Source of the DNA: Burkholderiales bacterium
GTDB lineage: Bacteria; Pseudomonadota; Gammaproteobacteria; Burkholderiales; Burkholderiaceae_C
Direction of reading: 5' to 3'
Length of the DNA: 35,299 bases
Assembly (NCBI GenBank): GCA_025360385.1
Contig: JANYCG010000084.1
Location: forward strand, 1-35,299
The position numbers and the translations under genes are program-made. Below, piece after piece: positions 8,851 to 17,011 of this stretch (position 1 is its first letter; every line of letters starts with the position of its first letter). The notes beneath the pieces are model-generated. The model searched no databases. It had not been told where the DNA came from and was given only the letters and a program-made list of their open reading frames with translations.

Positions 8851-10259
8851 TTCTCCAAGGCGGACGCCGGGTTTGGCGCGACGGGCAGGTCGTGCCCGTC
8901 CAGCGTCAAGTGGTTCAGCTGGGCCCACAGGCCGGCGGTTTCCATTTCAAGGCGCAGCCGATCCATGCGGATGTCGATCTCCATGCGCCGCGCCTCCAGC
9001 ACTGCCAGCAGCGTACCGCTGCCCCGGTACGCGGCCAGCGCCGCCTGGGTACGTTGGGCACCCAGGGGAATCAGCGTGCTGTCATAGGCCTCCAGGCGCT
9101 GGCGATTGCCCTGCCACTGCTGCAACCAGGCCCGCGCTTCGCCGACGCGTTCACGCAAGGTTTCTTCGCGCTGCGCCTGCAACTGCCCGACCAGCGCCAG
9201 CTTGGCCGCCAAGTCGCGGTCCTGCCGCCTGCCTTGGTTGGTTTGCAACGGCAGCGAGAAATTGAGCGACACCATGTTAGAAAAAGCCGGCCCGCGCTGG
9301 TTGAACATCAACTCCAGGGTCCAGTCCGGCTTTTTCTCGCTCTGCGCCATCGCAGCTTCGGCGAGGGCAAGCGCCTCTTGCCGGTTCAGCACGGCGACTT
9401 GGGGATGGTCCTTCACCCGCTCATCCAGGGTGTCCATTGCCATCTTGACGGCGCCCAGGTCCGGGGGTGGCGCCAGCGCCTGGTTCCCCTCATGGCCGAC
9501 CCAGCGCACCAACCGGGTCTTGGCCATCAAAATCTGTTGCTCAGCCTGCCGGATGCGGTCATCCATCTGCGCCACGGCAGCGCGGGCGGCGAACACGTCC
9601 ATTTGGGCGCCACGTCCGCCCCGGTAGGCCGCCTCGGCCGCTTCAATTTGCAAGCTGGCCTCAGCACGGCCTTGGCGCAGAAGTTCGGCCATGCGCTCCT
9701 GAAAATGGCGCTCCAGCCAAGCCAGGGCGGTGTCACGCTGCAAGTTGACTTGCGCCATAGCACGGTTGGCATCGGCCACCTCGGCCTCGCGCTCAAAGCG
9801 GGTTGTGCGGGCGGCCCGCTTGTCGCTGCGGGTGAGTTCCCGCATCACGCCGACCGACTGCATGGTCATGAAGTCGCTGGTCAAATTGAATGAATCCGCC
9901 CCAGTGACGGGCAGGTTGTTGAGGCCAAATTTGAGCGTCGGGTCAGGCAGTTGGCCCGCCGCCACCGACATCTGCCGGGCCGCCAACGCCAGCGCCTCCT
10001 GCGCCGCCATTTGCCTTGAGTGCCTTTGTGACAGCCACAAAGCCTGATCCAACGTCAGGGCCAACACCGGCACCGCAGCAGGCGGCAATGGCGTTACAGG
10101 CAAGGCCGCTTGCGCCAGGGTAGTGGCAGTCAGCAGCACAAGGGGCAAGAACCCCAATGCAATGGGCCAAGCCGGACGCAGCCAGACCCATGCTTTGCGC
10201 CGGGTCGGCCACACAAAAAAATGACGCAGACTGATGACCTGAAACTTTGAGCTGAGCAT
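8847..10259 (-). CDS. cusC: TolC-family outer-membrane efflux factor, CusC-like
   Basis: A 470-residue outer-membrane efflux protein. The N terminus has a long basic region and a hydrophobic stretch ending ATTLAQA that looks like a signal sequence. There is no lipobox Cys, so it seems not to be a lipoprotein, unlike E. coli CusC. The body has the two internally similar helical hairpins of the family (LTLDQALWLSQRHSRQMAAQ near the start, AYRGSGTLLAVLEARRMEID near the end). The start at 10259 is preferred over ATG 10277 because AGGA lies just upstream at good spacing. It overlaps cusB by ATGA. It forms the channel through the outer membrane for CusBA. The cusC symbol rests on position in the operon; sequence alone gives only TolC family. 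Confidence 0.88.
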   Translation of the reverse strand: MLSSKFQVISLRHFFVWPTRRKAWVWLRPAWPIALGFLPLVLLTATTLAQAALPVTPLPPAAVPVLALTLDQALWLSQRHSRQMAAQEALALAARQMSVAAGQLPDPTLKFGLNNLPVTGADSFNLTSDFMTMQSVGVMRELTRSDKRAARTTRFEREAEVADANRAMAQVNLQRDTALAWLERHFQERMAELLRQGRAEASLQIEAAEAAYRGGRGAQMDVFAARAAVAQMDDRIRQAEQQILMAKTRLVRWVGHEGNQALAPPPDLGAVKMAMDTLDERVKDHPQVAVLNRQEALALAEAAMAQSEKKPDWTLELMFNQRGPAFSNMVSLNFSLPLQTNQGRRQDRDLAAKLALVGQLQAQREETLRERVGEARAWLQQWQGNRQRLEAYDSTLIPLGAQRTQAALAAYRGSGTLLAVLEARRMEIDIRMDRLRLEMETAGLWAQLNHLTLDGHDLPVAPNPASALEK

Positions 10260-10367
10260 AGATTTCCTGACAGGCAAGCGCCGCGAATGCAGCGTGAACT
10301 TTCACGTTTCGGGCCGCAATCCGGTCTGAAATACAGACGAATTGCGGACGAACCACGGGCGTGGCAG

Positions 10368-10784
10368 TCAGGAAATGGGCGGTTTGAAGCCGGGTGCGCG
10401 CACAGCGCTGGTGAAGCTGACGCGGCCTGCCAAGCGCTTGGCTTGAGGCCGGGGCAAGGTGGCCGTGTGCACCCCAGGATAGCCGGTGACCAGCGCCATG
10501 CAAAGCTGGCAGGCAGTGCAGCCCTTGCACAGCGGCGAAGGAACCGAGTCGGCCGTATCGTTTTTTGAAGCGTCGGCAGCCGCCATAACCATGTCGCAAT
10601 CCAGCATCTGAGCGACCTGGGTTGCAGCGAATGGCTGTTGGGATTTGGCCGCAGCCCCGTGCACTGCGGAAACTGCCTGGCTGGCCTGAAGTTGCCGCAC
10701 TCCCATGGACACCGTCATCCCATCAGCTGCCCAGCCGCGCAGGGGCAACGAGGCGATCATGAGGATGAGAAGCAGGTGGCGCAT
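10368..10784 (-). CDS. Secreted Cys-rich small protein heading the cus cluster (paralogue 1)
   Basis: A 138-residue exported protein of unknown function. The signal peptide is RHLLLILMIASLPLRGWAA. A CDM (C63) is followed by a compact CKGCTACQLC motif (C86, C89, C92, C95), and the C terminus ends RAPGFKPPIS. It is clearly related to the protein encoded at 26907-27317: both start MR..LI.LMIA.LPLRG, carry CKxCxxC after a Met-containing segment and end FKPPI. It may belong to or near the DUF2946 group, which is only a recollection. It is first in the cus cluster, 108 bp before the cusC-like gene, and its four-Cys cluster suggests periplasmic binding of Cu(I) or Ag(I); that role is inference. No clear ribosome-binding site. 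Confidence 0.78.
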   Translation of the reverse strand: MRHLLLILMIASLPLRGWAADGMTVSMGVRQLQASQAVSAVHGAAAKSQQPFAATQVAQMLDCDMVMAAADASKNDTADSVPSPLCKGCTACQLCMALVTGYPGVHTATLPRPQAKRLAGRVSFTSAVRAPGFKPPIS

Positions 10785-10837
10785 GATGAAGTAGAGAGTT
10801 TAATCCCGCCGAAGTTCCTCACGCTTGCCCTCAGTCG

Positions 10838-10886
10838 CCGTCATTGGTGAGTGCAGGAGAAAATATGGCTTATGTTCCCGTCATTG
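10838..10886 (-). promoter_or_regulatory. CAATGACGG direct repeat upstream of the cus cluster
   Basis: The 9-mer CCGTCATTG (CAATGACGG on the coding strand) occurs at 10838-10846 and again at 10878-10886, exactly 40 bp apart, 54 and 94 bp upstream of the first gene. It could be regulator half-sites, but no known operator is recognised. Confidence 0.25.
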
Positions 10887-10891
10887 CTAGA

Positions 10892-10914
10892 TAGTTTGAT
10901 ACATAAAATATAGC
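10892..10914 (+). repeat. Dispersed AT-rich 23-nt element, copy B
   Basis: A 23-nt element from TAGTTTG to TATAGC, differing from copy A (2398-2420) at only two positions. It lies between the cus cluster start and the stop of the TPP enzyme gene (10917), two bases before that stop codon on the opposite side. Confidence 0.65.
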
Positions 10915-10916
10915 AA

Positions 10917-12668
10917 TCAAGATTTCAGCTTGAGCGCATTTTGCGTGATGGCAGACAGCGTTGTGCGCGTGGTGATCACATCAGGGTCCAGCATCACCTC
11001 GATCAGCGTGCCCTCCGCCCTGGCCAGCGCAGCCAGCAATTCAGGCTCAAATTCAGCGGTGGTTGTGATGCGCACTCCGGCGTAGCCGTAAGCTTTTGCC
11101 AAGGCCACAAAGTCGGGGTTACGCAGCGCCGTGCCCGCCGCACGCTCTGGGTATTCACGCTCCTGGTGCATGCGGATGGTGCCGTACATGCCGTTGTTCA
11201 GCAACACGATGATGGTTTTGGCACCGTATTGCACGGCGGTGGCCAACTCCTGGCCGTTCATCAAAAAATCGCCGTCGCCCGCCATGGTGAAAGCCAGCCG
11301 CCCGGTGGCGATGGCTGCTGCAATGCCGGCCGGCACGCCATAACCCATGGAGCCGTTGGTGGGGGCCAGCTGGGTTTTGAGGCCCTTCACCAGGCCGTGG
11401 TGTTTGTAAAACCTGTGCATCCAGCTGGCGAAGTTACCGGCACCGTTGGTCAGCACCACGTCGGCGGGCAGATGGTGTTGCAAAGTCGCGATGATGGCGG
11501 GCATATCGATGTCGCCCGGCAATTTTTGCGGCGACATGTTGGCCTCGTAGTCGGCATTGCAAGCCGCCGTCCAGCCTTCCCAGGGCACGCTGAGCGGCGC
11601 GGTTAACACTTCAAGCGACCGGGCAGCGGCATTCATGGTGGATTGAATCGCGAGGTCAGCCTGGTAGACCCGGTTCAGTTCCTCTGCGGCGGCGTGGATG
11701 TGCACCAGCTGTTGCAGCGGCTTGGGTGCTGCCAGCCAGCTGTAACCGCTGGTGGTCATCTCGCCCAGGCGCGGGCCAATGGCGATGATCAGGTCGCTGG
11801 TCTTGAGCCTGGCCACCAGTTTGGGGTTGATGCCAATGCCCACGTCGCCGGCGTACTGCGGGTGGAAATTGTCAAAGGTGTCCTGAAACCGGAAGGCATT
11901 GCCCACTGGCAGTTTCCAGTTTTCAGCAAAACGCTGCAAGGCCTTGGCGGATTGTTGCGTCCAACCGCCGCCGCCGGCAATGACAAAGGGTCGCTCTGAT
12001 TTCAATAGCATCTCACGCAATCTGCGCAGGGATCCCGGGTCGCTCCAGGCTTCAACGGCTTCGACACGCGGCATCACCTGGGGCAGCTTGCCTGCCGCGT
12101 CGGCCGGCACCACGGCGGCCAGCATGTCTTCCGGCAAGACCAGCACCACGGGGCCGGGGCGGCCGTTCATGGCGGTTGCAAAAGCGCGCGCCACATATTC
12201 TGGGATGCGCCGCACATCGTCGATGCGCTCCACCCGCTTGGCCATGCCGCCGGTGCTGGGGCCAAAAAAGCTCAAAAAATTGACCTCCTGAAACCCCTCG
12301 CGGTCCCGCATTTCGCTGGCCACATCACCCACAAACAGCACCATCGGTGTGCTGTCCTGAAACGCCGTGTGCACACCGATCGACGCATTGGTGGCGCCAG
12401 GCCCGCGCGTGACAAAACACACGCCCGGCCGCCCGGTCAGCTTGCCATGCGCCTCGGCCATGTAGGCCGCCCCGCCCTCCTGGCGGTTGATGATGAACTG
12501 GATGTTGTCTCGGTGCCGATGGAAGCCGTCCAGCACCGCCAGGTAACTTTCGCCGGGCACGCCAAAGCAGTGCGTCACGCCCTGAGCCACCAGGCACTCG
12601 ACCAGCAAGTGGCCGCCGATTTTGGGGCCAGTGGCGGCATCGGTGAATGTAGAAATTGAAGTAGTCAT
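10917..12668 (-). CDS. Thiamine-diphosphate enzyme, acetolactate synthase large-subunit-like
   Basis: A 583-residue member of the acetohydroxyacid synthase/benzoylformate decarboxylase superfamily. The N-terminal Pyr domain carries the cofactor-activating glutamate E64 (in NRQEGGAAYMAEAHGK) and the conserved TRGPGATNASIGVHTA. A central domain follows (PFVIAGGGGW). The C-terminal PP domain has the ThDP/Mg motif GDGDFLMNGQELATA ending in NN at about residues 460-490. There is no adjacent small regulatory subunit (ilvN) or branched-chain amino-acid gene, so I read it as a catabolic or specialised carboligase/decarboxylase, not anabolic IlvB. It is divergent from a molybdenum hydroxylase gene, which suggests a shared pathway or regulator. 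The substrate is not known. Confidence 0.85.
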   Translation of the reverse strand: MTTSISTFTDAATGPKIGGHLLVECLVAQGVTHCFGVPGESYLAVLDGFHRHRDNIQFIINRQEGGAAYMAEAHGKLTGRPGVCFVTRGPGATNASIGVHTAFQDSTPMVLFVGDVASEMRDREGFQEVNFLSFFGPSTGGMAKRVERIDDVRRIPEYVARAFATAMNGRPGPVVLVLPEDMLAAVVPADAAGKLPQVMPRVEAVEAWSDPGSLRRLREMLLKSERPFVIAGGGGWTQQSAKALQRFAENWKLPVGNAFRFQDTFDNFHPQYAGDVGIGINPKLVARLKTSDLIIAIGPRLGEMTTSGYSWLAAPKPLQQLVHIHAAAEELNRVYQADLAIQSTMNAAARSLEVLTAPLSVPWEGWTAACNADYEANMSPQKLPGDIDMPAIIATLQHHLPADVVLTNGAGNFASWMHRFYKHHGLVKGLKTQLAPTNGSMGYGVPAGIAAAIATGRLAFTMAGDGDFLMNGQELATAVQYGAKTIIVLLNNGMYGTIRMHQEREYPERAAGTALRNPDFVALAKAYGYAGVRITTTAEFEPELLAALARAEGTLIEVMLDPDVITTRTTLSAITQNALKLKS

Positions 12669-12763
12669 GACGCAATTGTGCCGTTAACGTGGCAGGTGAT
12701 GGAGACGCCCGTTTTACCGGCTCAGGGCGATGGCAGCCGACACGCCACCTCACTTGCGCATAA

Positions 12764-12907
12764 AGGGCACTTCTAGAAATTCAAATTTTCGGGATGAAGT
12801 GCAAGGCGCCCGGCGCGCAGCAACCGCAATGCACTTGGGTGCATGAGGATTGCGAGCACCGCGCAACGCCGCAATTCGCCCGAAAAATGAATTTATAGAA
12901 GTGCCCT
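12764..12907. repeat. 144-bp palindromic MITE-like element
   Basis: Near-perfect terminal inverted repeats: left arm 12764-12793 (30 nt, starts AGGGCACTTCTA, ends TTTTCGGG) and right arm 12879-12907 (29 nt, starts CCCGAAAAA, ends TAGAAGTGCCCT). They differ by two substitutions-or-so and one indel. The centre holds a perfect hairpin, ATGCAC (12829-12834) TTGG GTGCAT (12839-12844), and the intervening flanks are partly complementary, so the whole can fold into one cruciform. It fills the 313-bp divergent gap between the TPP enzyme (start 12668) and the molybdenum hydroxylase (start 12982). No gene is seen in this gap. ATA occurs next to both ends (12760-12762, 12908-12910) and may be a short target duplication, which is uncertain. 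Confidence 0.75.
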
Positions 12908-12981
12908 ATAGTGGTGTTGTCCCAGTCGACCCTCACCCCATCTCCATCACCCCAGCCAAGGCAAGCCCCGTGACCCCAGCC

Positions 12982-15312
12982 ATGCAAACCGCTCCCAACA
13001 CCTCATCCAACGCCCGCTTCGGCAGTGGCCAGCAAGTGCGCCGCCTTGAAGACGAGGCCCTGCTCAAAGGCCAAGGCCAGTTCACTGACGACTTCAGCCT
13101 TGCGGGCCAGACCCACCTGGTGTTTTTGCGCTCACCCTACCCGCATGCCAACATCAAATCGATTGACTGCACAGCCGCCCGCGCCATGCCGGGTGTGTTG
13201 CTGGTGGCCACGGGTGCCGACCTGGTGGCGGCTGGCGTCAAACCCTTGCCAGGTGCCGCCGGATTCAAACGCGCCGATGGCAGCAACGTCACGTCAGCAC
13301 TGCGATACGCATTGGCCCATGAACGCGCACGTTTTGTCGGCGAGGCTGTGGTCGCTGTCGTCGCAGACACCGTGCAGCAGGCGCGTGATGCGGCAGAGGC
13401 GATCGAGGTGGACTACGAAGACCTGGCCCATGTGGTGGACCAGCACGACGCGCTAGCACCCGACGCGCCGCGCCTGTGCGGCCACATCACCGACAACGTC
13501 GCGGCAGAAATGCGCCATGGCAACTCCGCCAAAACGGCCGAGGCATTTGCACTGGCCAAACACGTTGTCACTCTGGACATCGACAACCAGCGCCTGCATC
13601 CCCTGACGCTGGAGCCACGCACGGCCTTGCATGATTTCGATGCCGCCACCGGTCGGCTGACGATTCGCGTGTCCAGCCAGATGCACACCGCGCAACGCGA
13701 CACCGCCGCCTTTTGCCTGGGCCTGGCGCCTGCCAAGGTGCGCGCCGTTATTGGCGATGTGGGCGGCGGCTTTGGCATGAAGGGTGGCGCCTATCCGGAA
13801 GACATCGCACTGGGTTACTGCTGCCTGCAGCTCAAACGCCCGGTCAAGTGGACCGCTGAGCGTGGTGAGGAATTTCTGGCGGCGGCCCCAGGACGAGACG
13901 TGCGCACCCACGCCGAACTGGCGCTGGATGCAGACGGCAAAATATTGGCGCTGCGCCTGGACGGCGTGGCCAACATTGGTGCCTATGCCACCGGCGCGGG
14001 CGTGGCCATCCAGTTGATGATTGGCCCCTGGGTGCAAACCAGCGTGTACGACATCAAGCCGATTGATTTCCACTTCCGCGCGGTGTTGACCAACACCACG
14101 CCTGTCAGCGCTTACCGGGGTGCGGGCCGGCCCGAGGCGATTTACATCATGGAGCGCCTGATGGACGAAGCCGCGCGGCAAACCGGCATCGACCGCATTG
14201 AGCTGCGCCGGCGCAACTTTATCCGCCCCGAGCAAATGCCCTACACCAACCCCATGGGCCAAACCTACGACGTGGGCAAGTTCGAACATGTGATGAACCA
14301 GGCGTTGCCGCTGGCCGACTGGGACGGTTTTGCGGTCCGTGCGGCCACATCACACGCCGACGGCAAAATGCGCGGCTTGGGCATTGCCACATTTCTGGAG
14401 TGGACCGGCGGCAACGCGCTGGAAGAAAACGTCCAGGTCAAAGTGCGTGGCGACGGCTTCATCGACGTGTACACCGCCGTCAATCCCATGGGCCAGGGCA
14501 TTGGCACCACACTCGCGCAACTGGTGGTGGACAGTTTTGGCGTGTCGATTGACAAGGTGCGCATCCTGATGGGCGACACCGACCGTGTCAACGGCTTTGG
14601 CAGCGCCGGGTCGCGCTCGTTGTTCACGGGCGGCTCGGCCATTCAGGTCGGCGCTGAAAAAACCATTGAACTGGCCAAATCGCTGGCCGCCAAAGAGCTT
14701 GAGGTCGCGGCCGAGGACATCAGTTTTGCCGACGCGACCTTCAGCGTCAAAGGCACTGACATCAAAATTGACCTGTTCACCCTGGCGGGCAAACAGGCCG
14801 AGCAGCAGATCCATGTCGATTCCACCCACGCCGTGGCCGGGCCAACCTGGCCCAATGGCTGCCACATCACCGAGGTCGAGATCGACCCGCAGACCGGCGT
14901 GGTTGCGGTCGTGGCTTACGCGTCGGTGAATGACGTGGGGCGTGTTGTCAACCCCATGATCGTGCGCGGCCAGCTCGACGGCGGCGCGGTGCAAGGCTTG
15001 GGCCAAGCCCTGTGTGAACACGTGCGTTATGACCGAGAAACCGGGCAATTGGTGACGGGCAGCTTGATGGACTATTGCGCGCCGCACGCGGACATCATCC
15101 AACACTTCAAAACCGAAATGGACGAGTCCACCCCCTGCAAAAACAACCGCCTGGGCGTCAAGGGTGTGGGCGAGCTGGGCACCATTGGCGCGACGCCGTC
15201 GGTGATGAACGCCATCGCTGACGCCCTGGCCCGCAACGGCTTGGCTGCGCTGTCGCCGAAGTTGCAGATGCCGGTGACGTCCTCCAAGTTGTGGGAGCTG
15301 ATGAACAGTTAA
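12982..15312 (+). CDS. Molybdenum hydroxylase large subunit, form II (xanthine dehydrogenase/CoxL family)
   Basis: A 776-residue molybdopterin-cytosine-dinucleotide-binding subunit. It opens with the usual GSGQQVRRLEDEALLKGQGQFTDD. The active-site loop reads AYRGAGR (377-383), the form II signature; the AYxCSFR loop of genuine CO dehydrogenase is absent. Later come GQGIGTTLAQLV and the catalytic glutamate in VKGVGELG (E731). Enzymes of this group hydroxylate aldehydes, purines or N-heterocycles. The expected iron-sulfur and FAD subunits are not adjacent: the next gene is an MFS carrier three bases downstream. Start: ATG 12982; an in-frame GTG at 12970 with AAGG upstream is a plausible alternative. 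The open frame further upstream runs into the palindromic element and is not coding-like. Confidence 0.9.
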   Translation: MQTAPNTSSNARFGSGQQVRRLEDEALLKGQGQFTDDFSLAGQTHLVFLRSPYPHANIKSIDCTAARAMPGVLLVATGADLVAAGVKPLPGAAGFKRADGSNVTSALRYALAHERARFVGEAVVAVVADTVQQARDAAEAIEVDYEDLAHVVDQHDALAPDAPRLCGHITDNVAAEMRHGNSAKTAEAFALAKHVVTLDIDNQRLHPLTLEPRTALHDFDAATGRLTIRVSSQMHTAQRDTAAFCLGLAPAKVRAVIGDVGGGFGMKGGAYPEDIALGYCCLQLKRPVKWTAERGEEFLAAAPGRDVRTHAELALDADGKILALRLDGVANIGAYATGAGVAIQLMIGPWVQTSVYDIKPIDFHFRAVLTNTTPVSAYRGAGRPEAIYIMERLMDEAARQTGIDRIELRRRNFIRPEQMPYTNPMGQTYDVGKFEHVMNQALPLADWDGFAVRAATSHADGKMRGLGIATFLEWTGGNALEENVQVKVRGDGFIDVYTAVNPMGQGIGTTLAQLVVDSFGVSIDKVRILMGDTDRVNGFGSAGSRSLFTGGSAIQVGAEKTIELAKSLAAKELEVAAEDISFADATFSVKGTDIKIDLFTLAGKQAEQQIHVDSTHAVAGPTWPNGCHITEVEIDPQTGVVAVVAYASVNDVGRVVNPMIVRGQLDGGAVQGLGQALCEHVRYDRETGQLVTGSLMDYCAPHADIIQHFKTEMDESTPCKNNRLGVKGVGELGTIGATPSVMNAIADALARNGLAALSPKLQMPVTSSKLWELMNS

Positions 15313-15315
15313 TCC

Positions 15316-16545
15316 ATGACGCAAGCACAGGCAAGTGACCCGCCCTATGGCTGGGTGGTGGTTTGGGCGACGTTTGCCAGCTTGGCCTTGATCTTTGGCG
15401 TCTCCTATTCGTTCGCGGCGTTTTTTGAGTCCTTCGCGGCCGAATTTGCCGCCAAACGCGCCGACGTGTCCTTGGTGTTTGGCATCACCGGCCTGGTCTA
15501 TTTCAGCGCTGGCATTGGCGGCGGCATGTTGTCGGACCGTTATGGCCCGCGCCTGGTTTGCGGCCTGGGCATGGGCTTGATTTCCGCCGGCCTGCTCGGT
15601 GCCAGTTTTGCGCAGTCCATGGTGGGCATTTACTGGACCTATGGCGTGTGCCTTGGCCTGGGCATCGCTCTGGTGTACACCCCCTCCATCGGCAACGTCC
15701 AACCCTGGTTCACTGCCCGGCGCGGGCTGGCCTCGGGCATCGCCAGTTCGGGCATTGGCTTGGGCACGGTGGTCGTGCCATTGCTTGCCACGCTGGCCAT
15801 CGCAGGGCTGCAATGGCGTGGGGCCATGCGGTGGATGGCCGTGGGCGTCCTGTTGGCGGGGCTGGTGGCCACGGGCCTGCTCAAACCTGCGCCAGTTTCG
15901 GCCACCCCGGCAAAGGATGCGCCGGCCAGGCCCTTGGCCAACGGTGCCTCGCTCGCGCAGGCGCTCAGGGACAAACGCTTCTGGTGGTTCTACCTGTTCA
16001 CTTTCACCTGCGCACCCACCATGTTCATCCCGTTTGCGCACGTATCTGCCTCAGCGCGTGACATCGGCATCAATGAGGCCAGCGCGGTGGGACTGGTCGG
16101 TCTCATCGGCATTGGCAGCCTGGTGGGCCGATTTGCGATTGGCTCGCTGGCCGACCGCTTGGGCCGCAACAAAACCCTGATGCTGGCGCAAATCTCCATG
16201 GCCGCCAGCTACCTGCTGTGGATGGCGGCACCCGGCTACCCTGCTCTGGCCATCTTTGCCTTGTGGCTAGGCCTGTCTTACGGTGGCATCGTGTCTTTGA
16301 TGCCGGCTATTTGCATGGACATGTTTGGTGGCCGCGCCATCTCGGGTGTTGTCGGCACGCTGTACAGCGCAGCCGCCTTGGGCAACCTGCTGGGGCCGGT
16401 GGTGGCCGGCGCCGTGTTCGATCGCCTGGGCAGTTACATGCCCGTTCTGCTCGCCTGCCTGGCTCTGTCAGCGGTCTCGACCTGGGCTTGCACCCGCATG
16501 ATCAAGGCTCAGGCACAGGTCGCAGCGAAGGCCCAAACGGTTTGA
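15316..16545 (+). CDS. MFS transporter, oxalate/formate-antiporter or monocarboxylate type
   Basis: A 409-residue twelve-helix carrier. It starts YGWVVVWATFASLALIFGVSYSFAAFF, typical of the OFA/monocarboxylate branch. The loop 2-3 motif is DRYGPR and the second-half counterpart is DRLGRNKT; the central loop at about 195-215 is hydrophilic. It follows the molybdenum hydroxylase stop after three bases, so the two are almost surely one transcript, and the carrier probably moves a small carboxylate handled by that enzyme. It converges on the DUF2007 gene with 10 bp between stops. The substrate is inferred from family only. Confidence 0.88.
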   Translation: MTQAQASDPPYGWVVVWATFASLALIFGVSYSFAAFFESFAAEFAAKRADVSLVFGITGLVYFSAGIGGGMLSDRYGPRLVCGLGMGLISAGLLGASFAQSMVGIYWTYGVCLGLGIALVYTPSIGNVQPWFTARRGLASGIASSGIGLGTVVVPLLATLAIAGLQWRGAMRWMAVGVLLAGLVATGLLKPAPVSATPAKDAPARPLANGASLAQALRDKRFWWFYLFTFTCAPTMFIPFAHVSASARDIGINEASAVGLVGLIGIGSLVGRFAIGSLADRLGRNKTLMLAQISMAASYLLWMAAPGYPALAIFALWLGLSYGGIVSLMPAICMDMFGGRAISGVVGTLYSAAALGNLLGPVVAGAVFDRLGSYMPVLLACLALSAVSTWACTRMIKAQAQVAAKAQTV

Positions 16546-16555
16546 CCCTGCAGCG

Positions 16556-16858
16556 TCAATCGGGCCGCAACACCCCGCACTGCCAACACTGCTCATACCC
16601 GCCTTCCACCAGCTCGCCACACACGCAGATCCAGCGGTGCTGCGGCACGTGCTGCAAATCGTGGAGCAGCGTCCTGGCCCGCGCCTCTTGCTCGCGGTGC
16701 GTGATCCAGACCTCGGGCAAACACTGATCAGGCGGCAACTCGCCCATCATCCCGCCCAGGTACTGCCGCTGCACGCTGGCCACAATGCCCTCCACGCCCA
16801 CGGCATCGGCCCACAACGTGGCAATGGCGAGGTTGGGGGCCTGGGTCAGCTTTAACAT
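16556..16858 (-). CDS. DUF2007-type protein with C-terminal zinc ribbon
   Basis: A 100-residue cytosolic protein. The N-terminal half (LTQAPNLAIATLWADAVGVEG...LPEVWITHREQEARARTLL) matches the DUF2007 'putative signal-transducing protein' fold, a small ferredoxin-like domain. The C terminus is a zinc-ribbon knuckle, C78-x-C80-x10-C91-x2-C94 (ICVCGELVEGGYEQCWQCG), ending RPD. Function is not established for the family. The gene stands alone, convergent with the MFS gene, with an AT-rich repeat upstream. Confidence 0.78.
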   Translation of the reverse strand: MLKLTQAPNLAIATLWADAVGVEGIVASVQRQYLGGMMGELPPDQCLPEVWITHREQEARARTLLHDLQHVPQHRWICVCGELVEGGYEQCWQCGVLRPD

Positions 16859-16913
16859 GGGTTCATCGCCTGCTTGAGTGAGAAAAGTGCTGTAAATCCC
16901 CGTGGGTGCTTCA

Positions 16914-16936
16914 TAGTTAGATATCTAAATAATAGC
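16914..16936 (+). repeat. Dispersed AT-rich 23-nt element, copy E, with TTAGATATCTAA palindrome
   Basis: A 23-nt element from TAGTTAG to AATAGC in the 153-bp gap upstream of the DUF2007 gene. It contains the 12-nt perfect palindrome TTAGATATCTAA (16918-16929). The 13-mer GATATCTAAATAA (16920-16932) recurs inverted at 19058-19070 upstream of hicA. Confidence 0.55.
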
Positions 16937-17011
16937 ACTCCAGGGCTGCGGCCCGAACCCGTCGCCGGCGGCTTCGATCTCACGCTGCAAATATCCAGTG
17001 CCAGATCAAAC

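Noticed and set aside
7504-9087. Long open frame opposite cusB and cusC (over 500 codons).
   Set aside because: Mirror frame of GC-rich coding DNA: composition is Arg/His/Gln/Gly-heavy without any domain, while the minus strand carries cusB and cusC.
10917-12668. Biosynthetic acetolactate synthase (ilvB).
   Set aside because: No ilvN or branched-chain genes nearby and the neighbour is a molybdenum hydroxylase; kept as TPP enzyme of unknown substrate.
12850-12981. 44-codon N-terminal extension of the molybdenum hydroxylase.
   Set aside because: It begins inside the palindromic element and does not resemble the family; the conserved GSGQQVRRLED start follows ATG 12982.
14350-16041. Long minus-strand open frame of 563 codons across the molybdenum hydroxylase and MFS genes.
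   Set aside because: Antisense shadow; spans two unrelated genes on the other strand and resembles no family.
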